6,476 nucleotides of DNA. Origin: Acutalibacter sp. GTDB lineage: Bacteria; Bacillota; Clostridia; Oscillospirales; Acutalibacteraceae. Positions 1 through 6,167 of the stretch are shown one piece after another (position 1 is the stretch's first letter; the number at the start of each line of letters is the position of its first letter). The notes beneath the pieces are model-generated. The model had not been told where the DNA came from. It saw only the letters and a list, made by a program, of their open reading frames with translations, and did not search any database. The translations under genes were made by a program, and so were the position numbers. The stretch lies in assembly GCA_022801475.1 (NCBI GenBank), contig JAAWSH010000099.1, forward strand, positions 1 through 6,476, given 5' to 3'.

Positions 1-2082
1 TTTCATGATCTCCGCCACCTCGCTCATCTCAATCATAAAGGTAGACTGCCCCGCCGAAAGGTCGTCGGAGGCCCCCACCCGGGTGTATATGCCATCCACA
101 ATGCCAATCTCCGCCACAGCCGCAGGCACAAAGCAGCCGGTTTGCGCCATAATGGTGATCAGGGCTGTCTGCCGCATGTAGGTGGATTTCCCCGCCATAT
201 TTGGCCCGGTGATAATGGCCACCCGGGTGTCGTTCATGTCCATATCCACGTCATTAGGCACAAAGGGCGTGTCGTGAAGCAGGGCCTCCACCACCGGGTG
301 GCGTCCGTCTTTTATGTACAGCTTACCGCTAACATTTACCACAGGCCTGGTATAATCGTTCTTCACTGCTACAGTGGCAAAGGAGCCCAGCACGTCTAAA
401 GCAGCCACTGCCTTGGCACTGGACTGGACCCGAGTAAGCTCTTGGGCCACCTTGCGGCGAATTTCCTCAAAAATTTTACCCTCCATCTCAATGGAGCGGT
501 CATGAGCCCCTAACACCCGATTTTCCAGGTCCTTCAGCTCCTGGGTAATATACCGCTCACTGCCGGTGAGAGTCTGCTTGCGGATATAGTCCTCGGGTAC
601 CTGGCTCTTGTAGGAGTTGGTTACTTCAATATAATAGCCAAACACCCGGTTAAAGCCCACCTTTAGTTTGGGAATACCGGTACGTTCCCGCTCTCGGGCC
701 TCTACCGAAGCGATAAGGGCTTGCCCACCGGTCATGTCGCTACGTATGGCGTCCAGCTCCGGGCTAAAGCCCTTGCGGATCAGCTTACCCTCGCGGATGG
801 TAAAAGGCGGGTTCTCGTCAATGGCTTCGTCAATAAGCTGGGCCACGTCTTCCAGACCGTCGATTTCGCAGTTCAAGTCCCCTAGCAAGGTAGCCTGACA
901 GCCATCTAAAATAGCTTTCAGTCCCGGTAACTTTTGCAGGGCCGCACACAAAGACCGCAGCTCCCGGCCATTGGCAGAGCCGTAAACGATACGGGTCATA
1001 ATACGTTCCAGATCGTGGATGCCAGTAAGCTGGGCGTCCAGGTCATCCAGCAACTGCTGAGATTGGGTCAGCTCTTCCACAGCGTTCAGCCGCAGAGTAA
1101 TCTTAGCGGGACTTAACAGGGGCCGCTCAATCCATGCCCGAATTAGCCGCTTGCCCATGGGGGTCCGGGTACGGTCCAGCACCCACAGCAGGGAGCCCTT
1201 GCGGTCCTTGTTGCGCATGGTCTCCACCAGCTCCAGATTCCGCACAGTATTCAGATCCAAGGACATATAGGCAGCATCTGCCTCCAGCTCAATCTCAGTC
1301 ATGCGCTCTAGCCCAGTGATTTGGGTCCGGCTTAAATAGTCCAGCAGTGCGGCAATGGCCAGCACTGTCAAGGGCTTGTCTCCCAGAGAGAGCTGTTCCA
1401 GGTCCTTGCCGCCAAACTGCTCCGCTACCACCGCTTGGGCCATCTCTGACTGGTAAATCTCCTGATCCATGCATTCCACTGAAGCGTGCAGCCGGTCTCG
1501 GATAAATACGGCTAGCTCCGTCAGGTCTGTAGCCAGAGGGTTGATCAAGATCTCGCTGGGGCAGTACCGGCTCAGTCTGTTTTCCAGCTCCCGGATCATA
1601 TCTTGGGGAGAAGCTGCGTCCAACCGGCCCGCATAGAGTTCTCCGGTGGAAACATCTGCAAAACAAATCCCCGCCTCACTGTCGTGGTAACAGATAGAGC
1701 AGATATAATTATTTTTGGATTCATCCAGCATACTGCCTTCCAGCACTGTTCCTGGGGTGATCACCCGGACCACCTCTCGTTTCACCAGTCCTTTAGCCAG
1801 TTTGGGGTCCTCCACCTGGTCACAGATGGTCACCCGGTAGCCTTTGGCCAGCAGCCGGGTGATGTACCCCTCGGCGCTGTGAAAAGGGATGCCGCACATG
1901 GGGGCCCGCTCATCCTGGCCGCATTCCTTGCTGGTTAGGGTCAGATCCAGCTCCTGAGAAACGGTTTTTGCGTCATTAAAGAACATCTCATAAAAATCGC
2001 CCAGCCGAAAAAACAAAATGGAATTAGGGTGTTCCTTCTTCACCTGGAAATACTGCTTCATCATGGGGGAATATTCTGCCAT
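1..2082 (-). CDS. mutS: DNA mismatch repair ATPase MutS, 3' end missing
   Basis: MutS recognises mismatches and small loops in newly replicated DNA and, with MutL, starts repair. The reading frame is open for 694 codons to the window edge; full-length bacterial MutS is usually about 850-880 residues, so roughly the last 160-190 are outside. Visible landmarks are the mismatch-probing Phe-x-Glu in LGDFYEMF (F30, E32), the core region near IERPLLSP, and the Walker A loop GPNMAGKST at about residues 626-634. The last visible stretch, SAGQSTFMIEM (about 676-686), is the conserved segment just before Walker B; Walker B and the dimerisation helices are cut off. The start ATG is supported by AAGGTGGG 10 bases upstream and by alignment of the FYE motif close to the N-terminus. 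It lies 44 bases downstream of ylbF and is probably co-transcribed with it. In related genomes mutL often follows. Identification is very secure; nothing visible suggests inactivation. Confidence 0.97.
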   Translation of the reverse strand, partial: MAEYSPMMKQYFQVKKEHPNSILFFRLGDFYEMFFNDAKTVSQELDLTLTSKECGQDERAPMCGIPFHSAEGYITRLLAKGYRVTICDQVEDPKLAKGLVKREVVRVITPGTVLEGSMLDESKNNYICSICYHDSEAGICFADVSTGELYAGRLDAASPQDMIRELENRLSRYCPSEILINPLATDLTELAVFIRDRLHASVECMDQEIYQSEMAQAVVAEQFGGKDLEQLSLGDKPLTVLAIAALLDYLSRTQITGLERMTEIELEADAAYMSLDLNTVRNLELVETMRNKDRKGSLLWVLDRTRTPMGKRLIRAWIERPLLSPAKITLRLNAVEELTQSQQLLDDLDAQLTGIHDLERIMTRIVYGSANGRELRSLCAALQKLPGLKAILDGCQATLLGDLNCEIDGLEDVAQLIDEAIDENPPFTIREGKLIRKGFSPELDAIRSDMTGGQALIASVEARERERTGIPKLKVGFNRVFGYYIEVTNSYKSQVPEDYIRKQTLTGSERYITQELKDLENRVLGAHDRSIEMEGKIFEEIRRKVAQELTRVQSSAKAVAALDVLGSFATVAVKNDYTRPVVNVSGKLYIKDGRHPVVEALLHDTPFVPNDVDMDMNDTRVAIITGPNMAGKSTYMRQTALITIMAQTGCFVPAAVAEIGIVDGIYTRVGASDDLSAGQSTFMIEMSEVAEIMK

Positions 2083-2092
2083 GCCCCTTTAA

Positions 2093-2100
2093 CCCACCTT
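2093..2100 (-). promoter_or_regulatory. Ribosome binding site of mutS
   Basis: AAGGTGGG on the minus strand, 10 bases before the mutS ATG at 2082. A second purine run (AAAGGGG, 2084-2090) is too close to the ATG to be the main site. This supports the chosen mutS start. Confidence 0.6.
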
Positions 2101-2126
2101 ATCTTTAATAATCTAGCTATGGTCTC

Positions 2127-2534
2127 TTAGTGGCACCCCGCGCAGCTGGAACAGTCCCCGCCGCAGCTGGCCGCGTCATAATCGCAAGTCTCCGGGTCCC
2201 CACCGTCGGCACACAAACTTAAAATGCCTGTCACCCGCTGGAATATAGCATCAAATTCCGTCTTTGCCGCATTGTAGCGGATCATATGCTCATTGGCCAT
2301 AATCTTGGCGTACACGTCCCGGAATTCCTGGTTCAGCCGCTGCATCGTTTCGTCGTTACGGTCAGGTTTCGCGGCCTCGTTGCTGATGGCCATGCGCTTA
2401 AGATTAAACTCTCCAATGGCGTCCTGTAGCTCCTGGTCCTCGTCGCTCTGCTGGCGGGCCAGCTGCATCTCCACATAGCGGGGGTCCGCCTGAATAGCCT
2501 TGCCCAGTTCTCTTGTCAGTTCGATAATGTCCAT
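2127..2534 (-). CDS. ylbF: YlbF-family regulator with cysteine-rich C-terminal tail
   Basis: A 135-residue protein of the YlbF/YmcA (Com_YlbF, DUF964) family. The body (about 1-105) is a charged, helix-forming segment typical of the family, including a central NEAAKPDRNDETMQRLNQEF region. The tail adds six cysteines: C108, C117, and a compact C124-x3-C128-x2-C131-x2-C134. In Bacillus subtilis, YlbF with YmcA and YaaT forms a complex that carries [4Fe-4S] clusters and affects competence, sporulation, biofilm and RNA processing; a similar role here is inference. The start has a GGAGG 8 bases upstream. It stands 26 bases after the DUF3795 gene and 44 before mutS, and the ylbF-mutS adjacency is common in Clostridia. 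Family assignment is confident, the exact function is not; no YmcA or YaaT partner lies in this window. Confidence 0.85.
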   Translation of the reverse strand: MDIIELTRELGKAIQADPRYVEMQLARQQSDEDQELQDAIGEFNLKRMAISNEAAKPDRNDETMQRLNQEFRDVYAKIMANEHMIRYNAAKTEFDAIFQRVTGILSLCADGGDPETCDYDAASCGGDCSSCAGCH

Positions 2535-2560
2535 GTTAAAAACCTCCGATAAAAATTAAA

Positions 2561-2974
2561 TTAATGGATATGGTGCTTCTCTCTGAATTCGTCCATAAAC
2601 ATTTTGCAGTGGTAGACCTCCATCAAGGCCTCGTCCTCCCTGCGCCAAACCTTTTCTACCTCAATTTTGCGCCGGATTTCCTCCGGGGAGGGTTCCGCGG
2701 GAAAGATCTCGCAGGGATAGCTTTCGCAGAATCCGCAGTGTTCATACCCTTTCTCCAGTACACAGGCTCGGGTGCGGCAGTCCTTGTCAAAATATTCCGC
2801 GTCCTCCCTCTGGCAGCCGCAGCCGTCGCATAGGATGGCCGCAGGGTCCCGCTGAAAGTCAAACATCCTCTTCCACGCGTCAACCAATTCCACCCGCCGG
2901 TCCAGGGCCTCCACATTTGGGCGGTACAGCAGACACAGGTCGCAGCGCATGCCGCATTTGGCGAAAATCTCCAT
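2561..2974 (-). CDS. Small cysteine-rich protein, DUF3795-type
   Basis: A 137-residue soluble protein with twelve cysteines: C7-x3-C11-x2-C14 at the N-terminus, C49-x2-C52-x-C54, C66, C71, then C80-x2-C83-x4-C88, and a lone C123. The N-terminal CGMRCDLC and central CDGCGC blocks resemble DUF3795, a family of unknown function believed to bind metal or Fe-S through these cysteines. There is no signal peptide or membrane segment, so it should be cytoplasmic. The C-terminal third is charged and helical and ends in HHIH. The start has GGGGAG 6 bases upstream and lies 11 bases after the stop of the preceding membrane protein gene, so the two are almost certainly co-transcribed. The CX3CX2C spacing at the N-terminus matches that of radical SAM enzymes, but the protein is far too short and lacks the rest of that fold. 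Family call fairly confident; function unknown. Confidence 0.72.
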   Translation of the reverse strand: MEIFAKCGMRCDLCLLYRPNVEALDRRVELVDAWKRMFDFQRDPAAILCDGCGCQREDAEYFDKDCRTRACVLEKGYEHCGFCESYPCEIFPAEPSPEEIRRKIEVEKVWRREDEALMEVYHCKMFMDEFREKHHIH

Positions 2975-2985
2975 AACCCTCTCCC

Positions 2986-3318
2986 CTACTTGATGCGGTA
3001 TTTTTTCTCAATTACTTTTTTATAAATGAGTACCAGCGCCACGGACCCCGCTCCACCTATGATGCACATCAGCACCGTGGCCTCCATAGGCCGCCATAGC
3101 GCCACCAGGCCGGAAATAATGTAGACCACACCGTAGCTGCCCCACAGCCACCCCATAGCCCGGTTGTAGCCGGGAAGGTCGCTGACACTCTCTTTGGGCA
3201 CCTCCCGGCCGGACCAAAAATTCATAGGCCGATCCCGCAGCCTTCGGGCATAGATGCCTATGCCTAGAAAGATGGCCCCCAAAATCAAACACACTATAAA
3301 AAGAATCCATTTCTCCAT
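2986..3318 (-). CDS. Small three-helix membrane protein, possibly DUF3784-like
   Basis: A 110-residue integral membrane protein. Hydrophobic segments are at about 4-23, 56-76 and 80-100; the first is followed by a basic RRLRDR stretch, and the protein ends in a lysine/arginine-rich tail (KKVIEKKYRIK). The loop between helices 1 and 2 contains MNFWSG (32-37) and DLPGYNRAMG (47-56), a layout I associate with DUF3784-type small membrane proteins of Firmicutes; I cannot confirm that by search. No catalytic motif is visible and no transported substrate can be suggested. The start ATG has AGGGGCG 6 bases upstream and a TATAAT just before it, so it might also have its own weak promoter. It sits between the frameshifted membrane-anchored gene and the DUF3795 gene, 11 bases from the latter. 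It is a real gene by its intact frame, clear helices and tight spacing. Confidence 0.72.
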   Translation of the reverse strand: MEKWILFIVCLILGAIFLGIGIYARRLRDRPMNFWSGREVPKESVSDLPGYNRAMGWLWGSYGVVYIISGLVALWRPMEATVLMCIIGGAGSVALVLIYKKVIEKKYRIK

Positions 3319-3331
3319 GCTATTCGCCCCT

Positions 3332-3358
3332 ATTATACAAAAGATTTATTTTCGCCAA
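3332..3358 (-). promoter_or_regulatory. Possible weak internal promoter before the small membrane protein
   Basis: Minus-strand TATAAT (3332-3337) is a perfect -10 box, but the best -35 match, TTGGCG (3353-3358), is only 15 bases away. Transcription from it would start about 10 bases before the ribosome binding site of the 110-residue protein. It could give the last genes (membrane protein, DUF3795, ylbF, mutS) expression independent of miaB. The weak -35 and short spacing keep confidence low. Confidence 0.27.
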
Positions 3359-3365
3359 TCCGGGC

Positions 3366-3817
3366 CTACGACGGACACGCGTACCGCTGGATGGCGTTAA
3401 ACTCATCCCCGGAGATCTCATAGACACCGTTGTACGGCTGCTCGATAAAGAATTCGCCGTCTCTCCTAGGCTGACGGTAAACAAACACCGTGGATACACC
3501 GCCGCCTGTGTGGAGAAAATCCACCTTTATCAACGCCTCTTCCTCAACATTTACCGGCGCATCCTGAACGCTCTCGACTTTTGTACTTCTGTTGTTCCCT
3601 TTGAGAATAAAGAGCACGTCCTCCGCGAAGGCCCCCTTCTGTTCCACCTCTTCCCTTTATAGGTCAAGGTCACGCCTTTAAGATCGTTATAGTCCGGCAA
3701 AATTAGCTCATAGCTCCGAAAACTGAAAAAATGGAAAAGCACCCAGGCGGCAACCAGGAGCAATCCGGTCCCGACGCAGCACAGGACGATGACTAGACTT
3801 CTCTTTTTGGCATTCAT
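3366..3817 (-). pseudogene. Frameshifted gene for a membrane-anchored small protein, DUF5301-like
   Basis: Two overlapping minus-strand frames together make one plausible protein. The first starts at 3817 (ATG, with AGAGAGGTG 8 bases upstream), encodes a basic N-terminus (MNAKKR), one hydrophobic anchor at about 8-31, then an external-looking segment to TLTYKGK (about residue 56). The second frame continues from about 3650 with EVEQKGAFAEDV and ends at 3366. Adding one base at about 3648-3656 restores a single 150-residue protein. The second half contains STVFVY and FFIEQPYNGVYEI, which I associate with DUF5301, a domain of unknown function in Firmicute exported proteins; this is from memory, not a search. 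Without repair the first frame runs on as an unrelated arginine-rich tail, so the product as written is truncated. It may be a true pseudogene, a phase-variable indel or a sequencing error. It lies 47 bases from each neighbour. Confidence 0.7.
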
Positions 3818-3864
3818 ACACAAAGCACCTCTCTTTGACAAAACAAATAATTCAGAACGATTCC

Positions 3865-4425
3865 TTAATGGTCCGTCCCCGCCGGCCCCAGCCACTGCCG
3901 GGCCTTTTGCCGGAGCGTCTCCTTATGGGGCTCTATGTCCCCCTTCCCCTCTATGCCGCAAAAGTAGAGGCTGTCCGCCATCGCAATGCCCATATGTCCG
4001 CACCAATGGGCAATGGTCTCGATGATATGCTCACACTCGGCGGGCCTTTGCCCCGTGCGCAGGGCTAGAGCGTAGCAGCGCTTTCCCGGCCGCAACCGGG
4101 GATGTTCAGAGTCGGGATTGGTGTCGCTGTAGGGCGTGCAGCGGTCGATGAAGGACTTGAAGATTCCTGGCACATCCGCCCAGTAGGAGGGCGCGGCAAT
4201 CACCAGCCGGTCCGCCTGGTCCATTTTTTCCAGCAGTCCCTGCATATCGTCTTTGCGCACACAGGCGCGGGTTGTATAGCAGGCCTTGCAGCCTAAACAA
4301 TAATCAATTTGGTAATCCCCTAGGCAGACCAGTCCGGCCTCTGGAACCACTTCCTGCATGGTTTGAAGAATTTCTTGGGTGGCCCCATTGTTTTTAGGGC
4401 TAGCATTGACAAGCAGTGTGGTCAT
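3865..4425 (-). CDS. Iron-sulfur flavoprotein-like NAD(P)H-dependent FMN reductase
   Basis: A 186-residue flavodoxin-fold protein. The N-terminal strand and FMN phosphate loop are NASPKNNGAT (8-17), and APSYWADVPGIFKSFIDR (78-95) is the typical second flavin-contact region of NADPH-dependent FMN reductases. Between them is C43-x2-C46-x2-C49-x5-C55 followed by KDDM, the compact cysteine motif of archaeal and clostridial iron-sulfur flavoproteins, which use FMN plus one [4Fe-4S] cluster to pass electrons, probably in oxygen or peroxide defence. The physiological substrate is unknown. No signal peptide: cytoplasmic. Two ATGs are possible, at 4431 and 4425. AAGGAGG at 4432-4438 directly abuts the first but is 6 bases from the second, so 4425 is preferred. 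The start lies inside the end of miaB (26-base overlap), implying translational coupling. Family call confident; cluster binding inferred from the motif. Confidence 0.88.
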   Translation of the reverse strand: MTTLLVNASPKNNGATQEILQTMQEVVPEAGLVCLGDYQIDYCLGCKACYTTRACVRKDDMQGLLEKMDQADRLVIAAPSYWADVPGIFKSFIDRCTPYSDTNPDSEHPRLRPGKRCYALALRTGQRPAECEHIIETIAHWCGHMGIAMADSLYFCGIEGKGDIEPHKETLRQKARQWLGPAGTDH

Positions 4426-5857
4426 ATTCATCCTCCTTCAAACACCCTCGCAGACTCCAACCTCTGGCCTCGGTGACTTGCACCTGGGCAAACTGGCCCA
4501 CCAGCTCTTCTCCTCCTGGGAACAGCACCACCAGACTGCCCGCCGTCCGGCCCGAGAGCCACCCGGTCTTTTGGTCCCGGCCCTCTACCAGCACTCGCTG
4601 GTTACTTCCTACCAGAGCGGCACAGTGCTGGACGGCAATTTTTTCCTGCACTTTTAAGAGCTCCGCGAACCACCGGGTCTTTTCCTCATGTGACACCGGG
4701 TCTGGCATACTGGCAGCTTTCGTGCCTGGACGAGGCGAGTAGATGAAAGTGAACAAGTTGACAAATTCCACCTCTTTAATCAAGGTAAGCGTGTCTTGAA
4801 ATTCCTCATAGGTTTCGCCAGGAAAGCCCACGATTACATCTGAGGTAAAGGTGATGTCCGGCATGACCTTTCGGGCGTAGGCAACCAGCGATAGGTACTT
4901 TTCCCGGTCATACCGGCGATTCATCTCCCTTAGCACCCGGTCGTTGCCAGACTGGAAGGGCAGATGAATGTGGTGGGGAATGTGGCGGCTCTGGGCCATT
5001 ACGTCAAACAGCTCTTTGGAGGCGTCTTTGGGGTGAGAAGTCATAAAGCGCAGCCGCCAGTCTCCATCAATGGCGTCCAGCTGCCTTAGCAGTTCGGAAA
5101 AATTAGTAGGTTCCGGCAGGCCCTTTCCATAGGAGTTCACATTCTGCCCCAAGAGGGTGATCTCCTTATACCCCCCCTCCACTAGAGAACGGCATTCATC
5201 AATGATATGCTCCGGGCGGCGGCTCTTCTCCCGGCCCCGGACGTAGGGCACGATACAGTAAGAGCAGAAATTGTCACAACCGTACATAGCCGTGACCCAG
5301 GCCCGAGACTCGCCGTCCCGGCGTACCGGCAGGCCTTCCCGAATGATGGTTTCCTCCTCCCCCAGCACCAAAACTTGCTCCTGGCGGTCCAGCACCTGGT
5401 AGAGCATCTCTGGCAGCCGGTGGATTACATGGGTGCCGAACACCAGATCCACAAAGGGAAAGGTCTTTTGCAGTCGCTGGGCTACTGGCTGCTGCTGGGT
5501 CATACAGCCGCAAACCGCGATAATTAGCCCGGGCTTTTTTCTTTTTAGATGCTTCAGTGCTCCCACGTTTCCAAAGACCCGGTCCTCAGCGTGCTCCCGC
5601 ACGGCGCAGGTATTAAAAAGAATAAGGTCTGCGTCTTTATCATACTCTGTAAAGCCAAAACCCATTTCAGCCAGCAGTCCTTTGATTTTCTCCCCATCTG
5701 CCACATTTTGCTGGCACCCATAGGTACGTACATAAGCCAGCGGCACGCCCTCTATTCTCTCCTGCATCATCCTGCGGACCTCCGCCTTGTATGCGGTCCA
5801 TTCTCTATCCAACAAAAGGCCACGCTCCTTTTCTACCATCTGCCTATAAAGACCCAT
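4400..5857 (-). CDS. miaB: tRNA-2-methylthio-N6-dimethylallyladenosine synthase MiaB
   Basis: MiaB is a radical SAM enzyme that adds a methylthio group to i6A37 of tRNAs reading codons that begin with U, stabilising codon-anticodon pairing. The 485-residue product has the full layout. The N-terminal UPF0004 domain carries three cysteines for the auxiliary cluster, C48 (TYGCQQNVAD), C84 (FNTCAVRE) and C118 (CGCMTQQ). The radical SAM core has C194-x3-C198-x2-C201 in YGCDNFCSYC, with GQNVNSYG (237-244) and SDVIVGFPGET (339-349) further on. A TRAM RNA-binding domain occupies about 411-474. The roughly 40-residue N-terminal extension before the first motif is usual in Firmicute MiaB. A short tail (474-485) ends in CQC and holds the next gene's ribosome binding site. 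No Shine-Dalgarno precedes the ATG; a promoter ends 7 bases before it, suggesting a near-leaderless mRNA. A start at codon 7 (5839) is the alternative. It heads the operon. Confidence 0.97.
   Translation of the reverse strand: MGLYRQMVEKERGLLLDREWTAYKAEVRRMMQERIEGVPLAYVRTYGCQQNVADGEKIKGLLAEMGFGFTEYDKDADLILFNTCAVREHAEDRVFGNVGALKHLKRKKPGLIIAVCGCMTQQQPVAQRLQKTFPFVDLVFGTHVIHRLPEMLYQVLDRQEQVLVLGEEETIIREGLPVRRDGESRAWVTAMYGCDNFCSYCIVPYVRGREKSRRPEHIIDECRSLVEGGYKEITLLGQNVNSYGKGLPEPTNFSELLRQLDAIDGDWRLRFMTSHPKDASKELFDVMAQSRHIPHHIHLPFQSGNDRVLREMNRRYDREKYLSLVAYARKVMPDITFTSDVIVGFPGETYEEFQDTLTLIKEVEFVNLFTFIYSPRPGTKAASMPDPVSHEEKTRWFAELLKVQEKIAVQHCAALVGSNQRVLVEGRDQKTGWLSGRTAGSLVVLFPGGEELVGQFAQVQVTEARGWSLRGCLKEDEYDHTACQC
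4432..4438 (-). promoter_or_regulatory. Ribosome binding site inside miaB that decides the flavoprotein start
   Basis: A perfect AAGGAGG on the minus strand lies within the last codons of miaB. It touches the ATG at 4431 but is 6 bases from the ATG at 4425, so the second is the better start of the flavoprotein gene. Ribosomes finishing miaB at 4400 pass over it, which favours coupled translation. Confidence 0.75.
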
Positions 5858-5864
5858 TTTATAT

Positions 5865-5893
5865 ATTTTAGCACAAGACCGTTAAAACTGCAA
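5865..5893 (-). promoter_or_regulatory. miaB promoter with extended -10 box
   Basis: On the minus strand, TTGCAG (5888-5893) is followed after 17 bases by TAAAAT (5865-5870), preceded by TGC, which makes an extended -10 of the sigma-A type. Only seven bases (ATATAAA) separate the -10 from the miaB ATG at 5857, so transcription should start at or within a base or two of the start codon. The absence of a Shine-Dalgarno before that ATG fits. The -10 side overlaps one arm of a 9-bp inverted repeat. Confidence 0.6.
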
Positions 5894-5915
5894 GATCGTT
5901 CCTTGTGTCTTGTGC
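5871..5915. repeat. 9-bp perfect inverted repeat spanning the miaB promoter
   Basis: GCACAAGAC (5871-5879) is exactly complementary to GTCTTGTGC (5907-5915), with 27 bases between, which contain the proposed -35 box. The left arm covers the TGC of the extended -10. The layout could be two operator half-sites 36 bases apart or a DNA/RNA stem. The right arm also contains a short direct duplication (CTTGTGT CTTGTGC). No regulator family is recognised from the motif. Confidence 0.5.
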
Positions 5916-5929
5916 GGACAAAGCGCACA
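5911..5929. repeat. Short inverted repeat upstream of the miaB promoter
   Basis: TGTGCG (5911-5916) and CGCACA (5924-5929) are perfect complements around a 7-base spacer. Its left arm shares bases with the right arm of the 9-bp repeat, so as structures the two would exclude each other. It may be a protein-binding site; there is no T-run on either strand, so it is not a terminator. Confidence 0.4.
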
Positions 5930-6102
5930 TTATGGTTTATTGAAGAATAGTATAGAATATCCCGCCTGTCCTCTTCTGCATTCAAAAGCTTTGCTGTTCT
6001 TTTCTCTTTTCGATTTTGCCCTTGCAAGGATTCTTTTCTTCGCCTCCGAAGCACAATTGCGTACCATACCAGTTTTAATCACCATCATGACAGAAACCAG
6101 GT

Positions 6103-6132
6103 TTTGTTTATCTAAGTTCTCAACTAAACAAA
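6103..6132. repeat. 8-bp AT-rich inverted repeat upstream of the hemerythrin promoters
   Basis: TTTGTTTA (6103-6110) and TAAACAAA (6125-6132) are perfect complements with a 14-base spacer. The arm centres are 22 bases apart, about two helical turns, as for a dimeric regulator's half-sites, and the right arm ends 6 bases before the upstream -35 box. A T-rich stretch (6133-6141) follows, so a weak terminator is an alternative, but the stem has only one G/C pair per arm and no plus-strand gene ends here. Confidence 0.4.
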
Positions 6133-6138
6133 TTTTAT

Positions 6139-6167
6139 TTTCCAAGTAGAGCGCTGCATTTTATAAT
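6139..6167 (+). promoter_or_regulatory. Upstream member of tandem promoters for the hemerythrin gene
   Basis: TTTCCA (6139-6144, four of six matches to the -35 consensus), 17 bases, then a perfect TATAAT (6162-6167). Its -10 shares one base with the -35 of the next promoter, so the two cannot be occupied together. Confidence 0.4.

Noticed and set aside
142..1938. Plus-strand open frames opposite mutS, and others opposite miaB
   Set aside because: They are antisense shadows of strongly conserved genes, without ribosome binding sites or recognisable domains.
2561..2974. DUF3795-type protein as a radical SAM enzyme because of its CX3CX2C
   Set aside because: At 137 residues it is too short for the fold and lacks the other core motifs; the many further cysteines fit a small metal-binding protein.
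3645..3660. Programmed -1 frameshifting instead of a mutation
   Set aside because: The shift direction is -1, but no X XXY YYZ slippery heptamer is in the right phase and no obvious downstream pseudoknot was seen; a one-base deletion is simpler.
6038..6051. CTTCG / CGAAG hairpin as an intrinsic terminator
   Set aside because: A 5-bp stem with no T-run after it on either strand.
5930..6145. Minus-strand 71-codon open frame in the intergenic region
   Set aside because: It begins with TTG, has no ribosome binding site, shows no recognisable domain and overlaps an open frame on the other strand that also starts with TTG.
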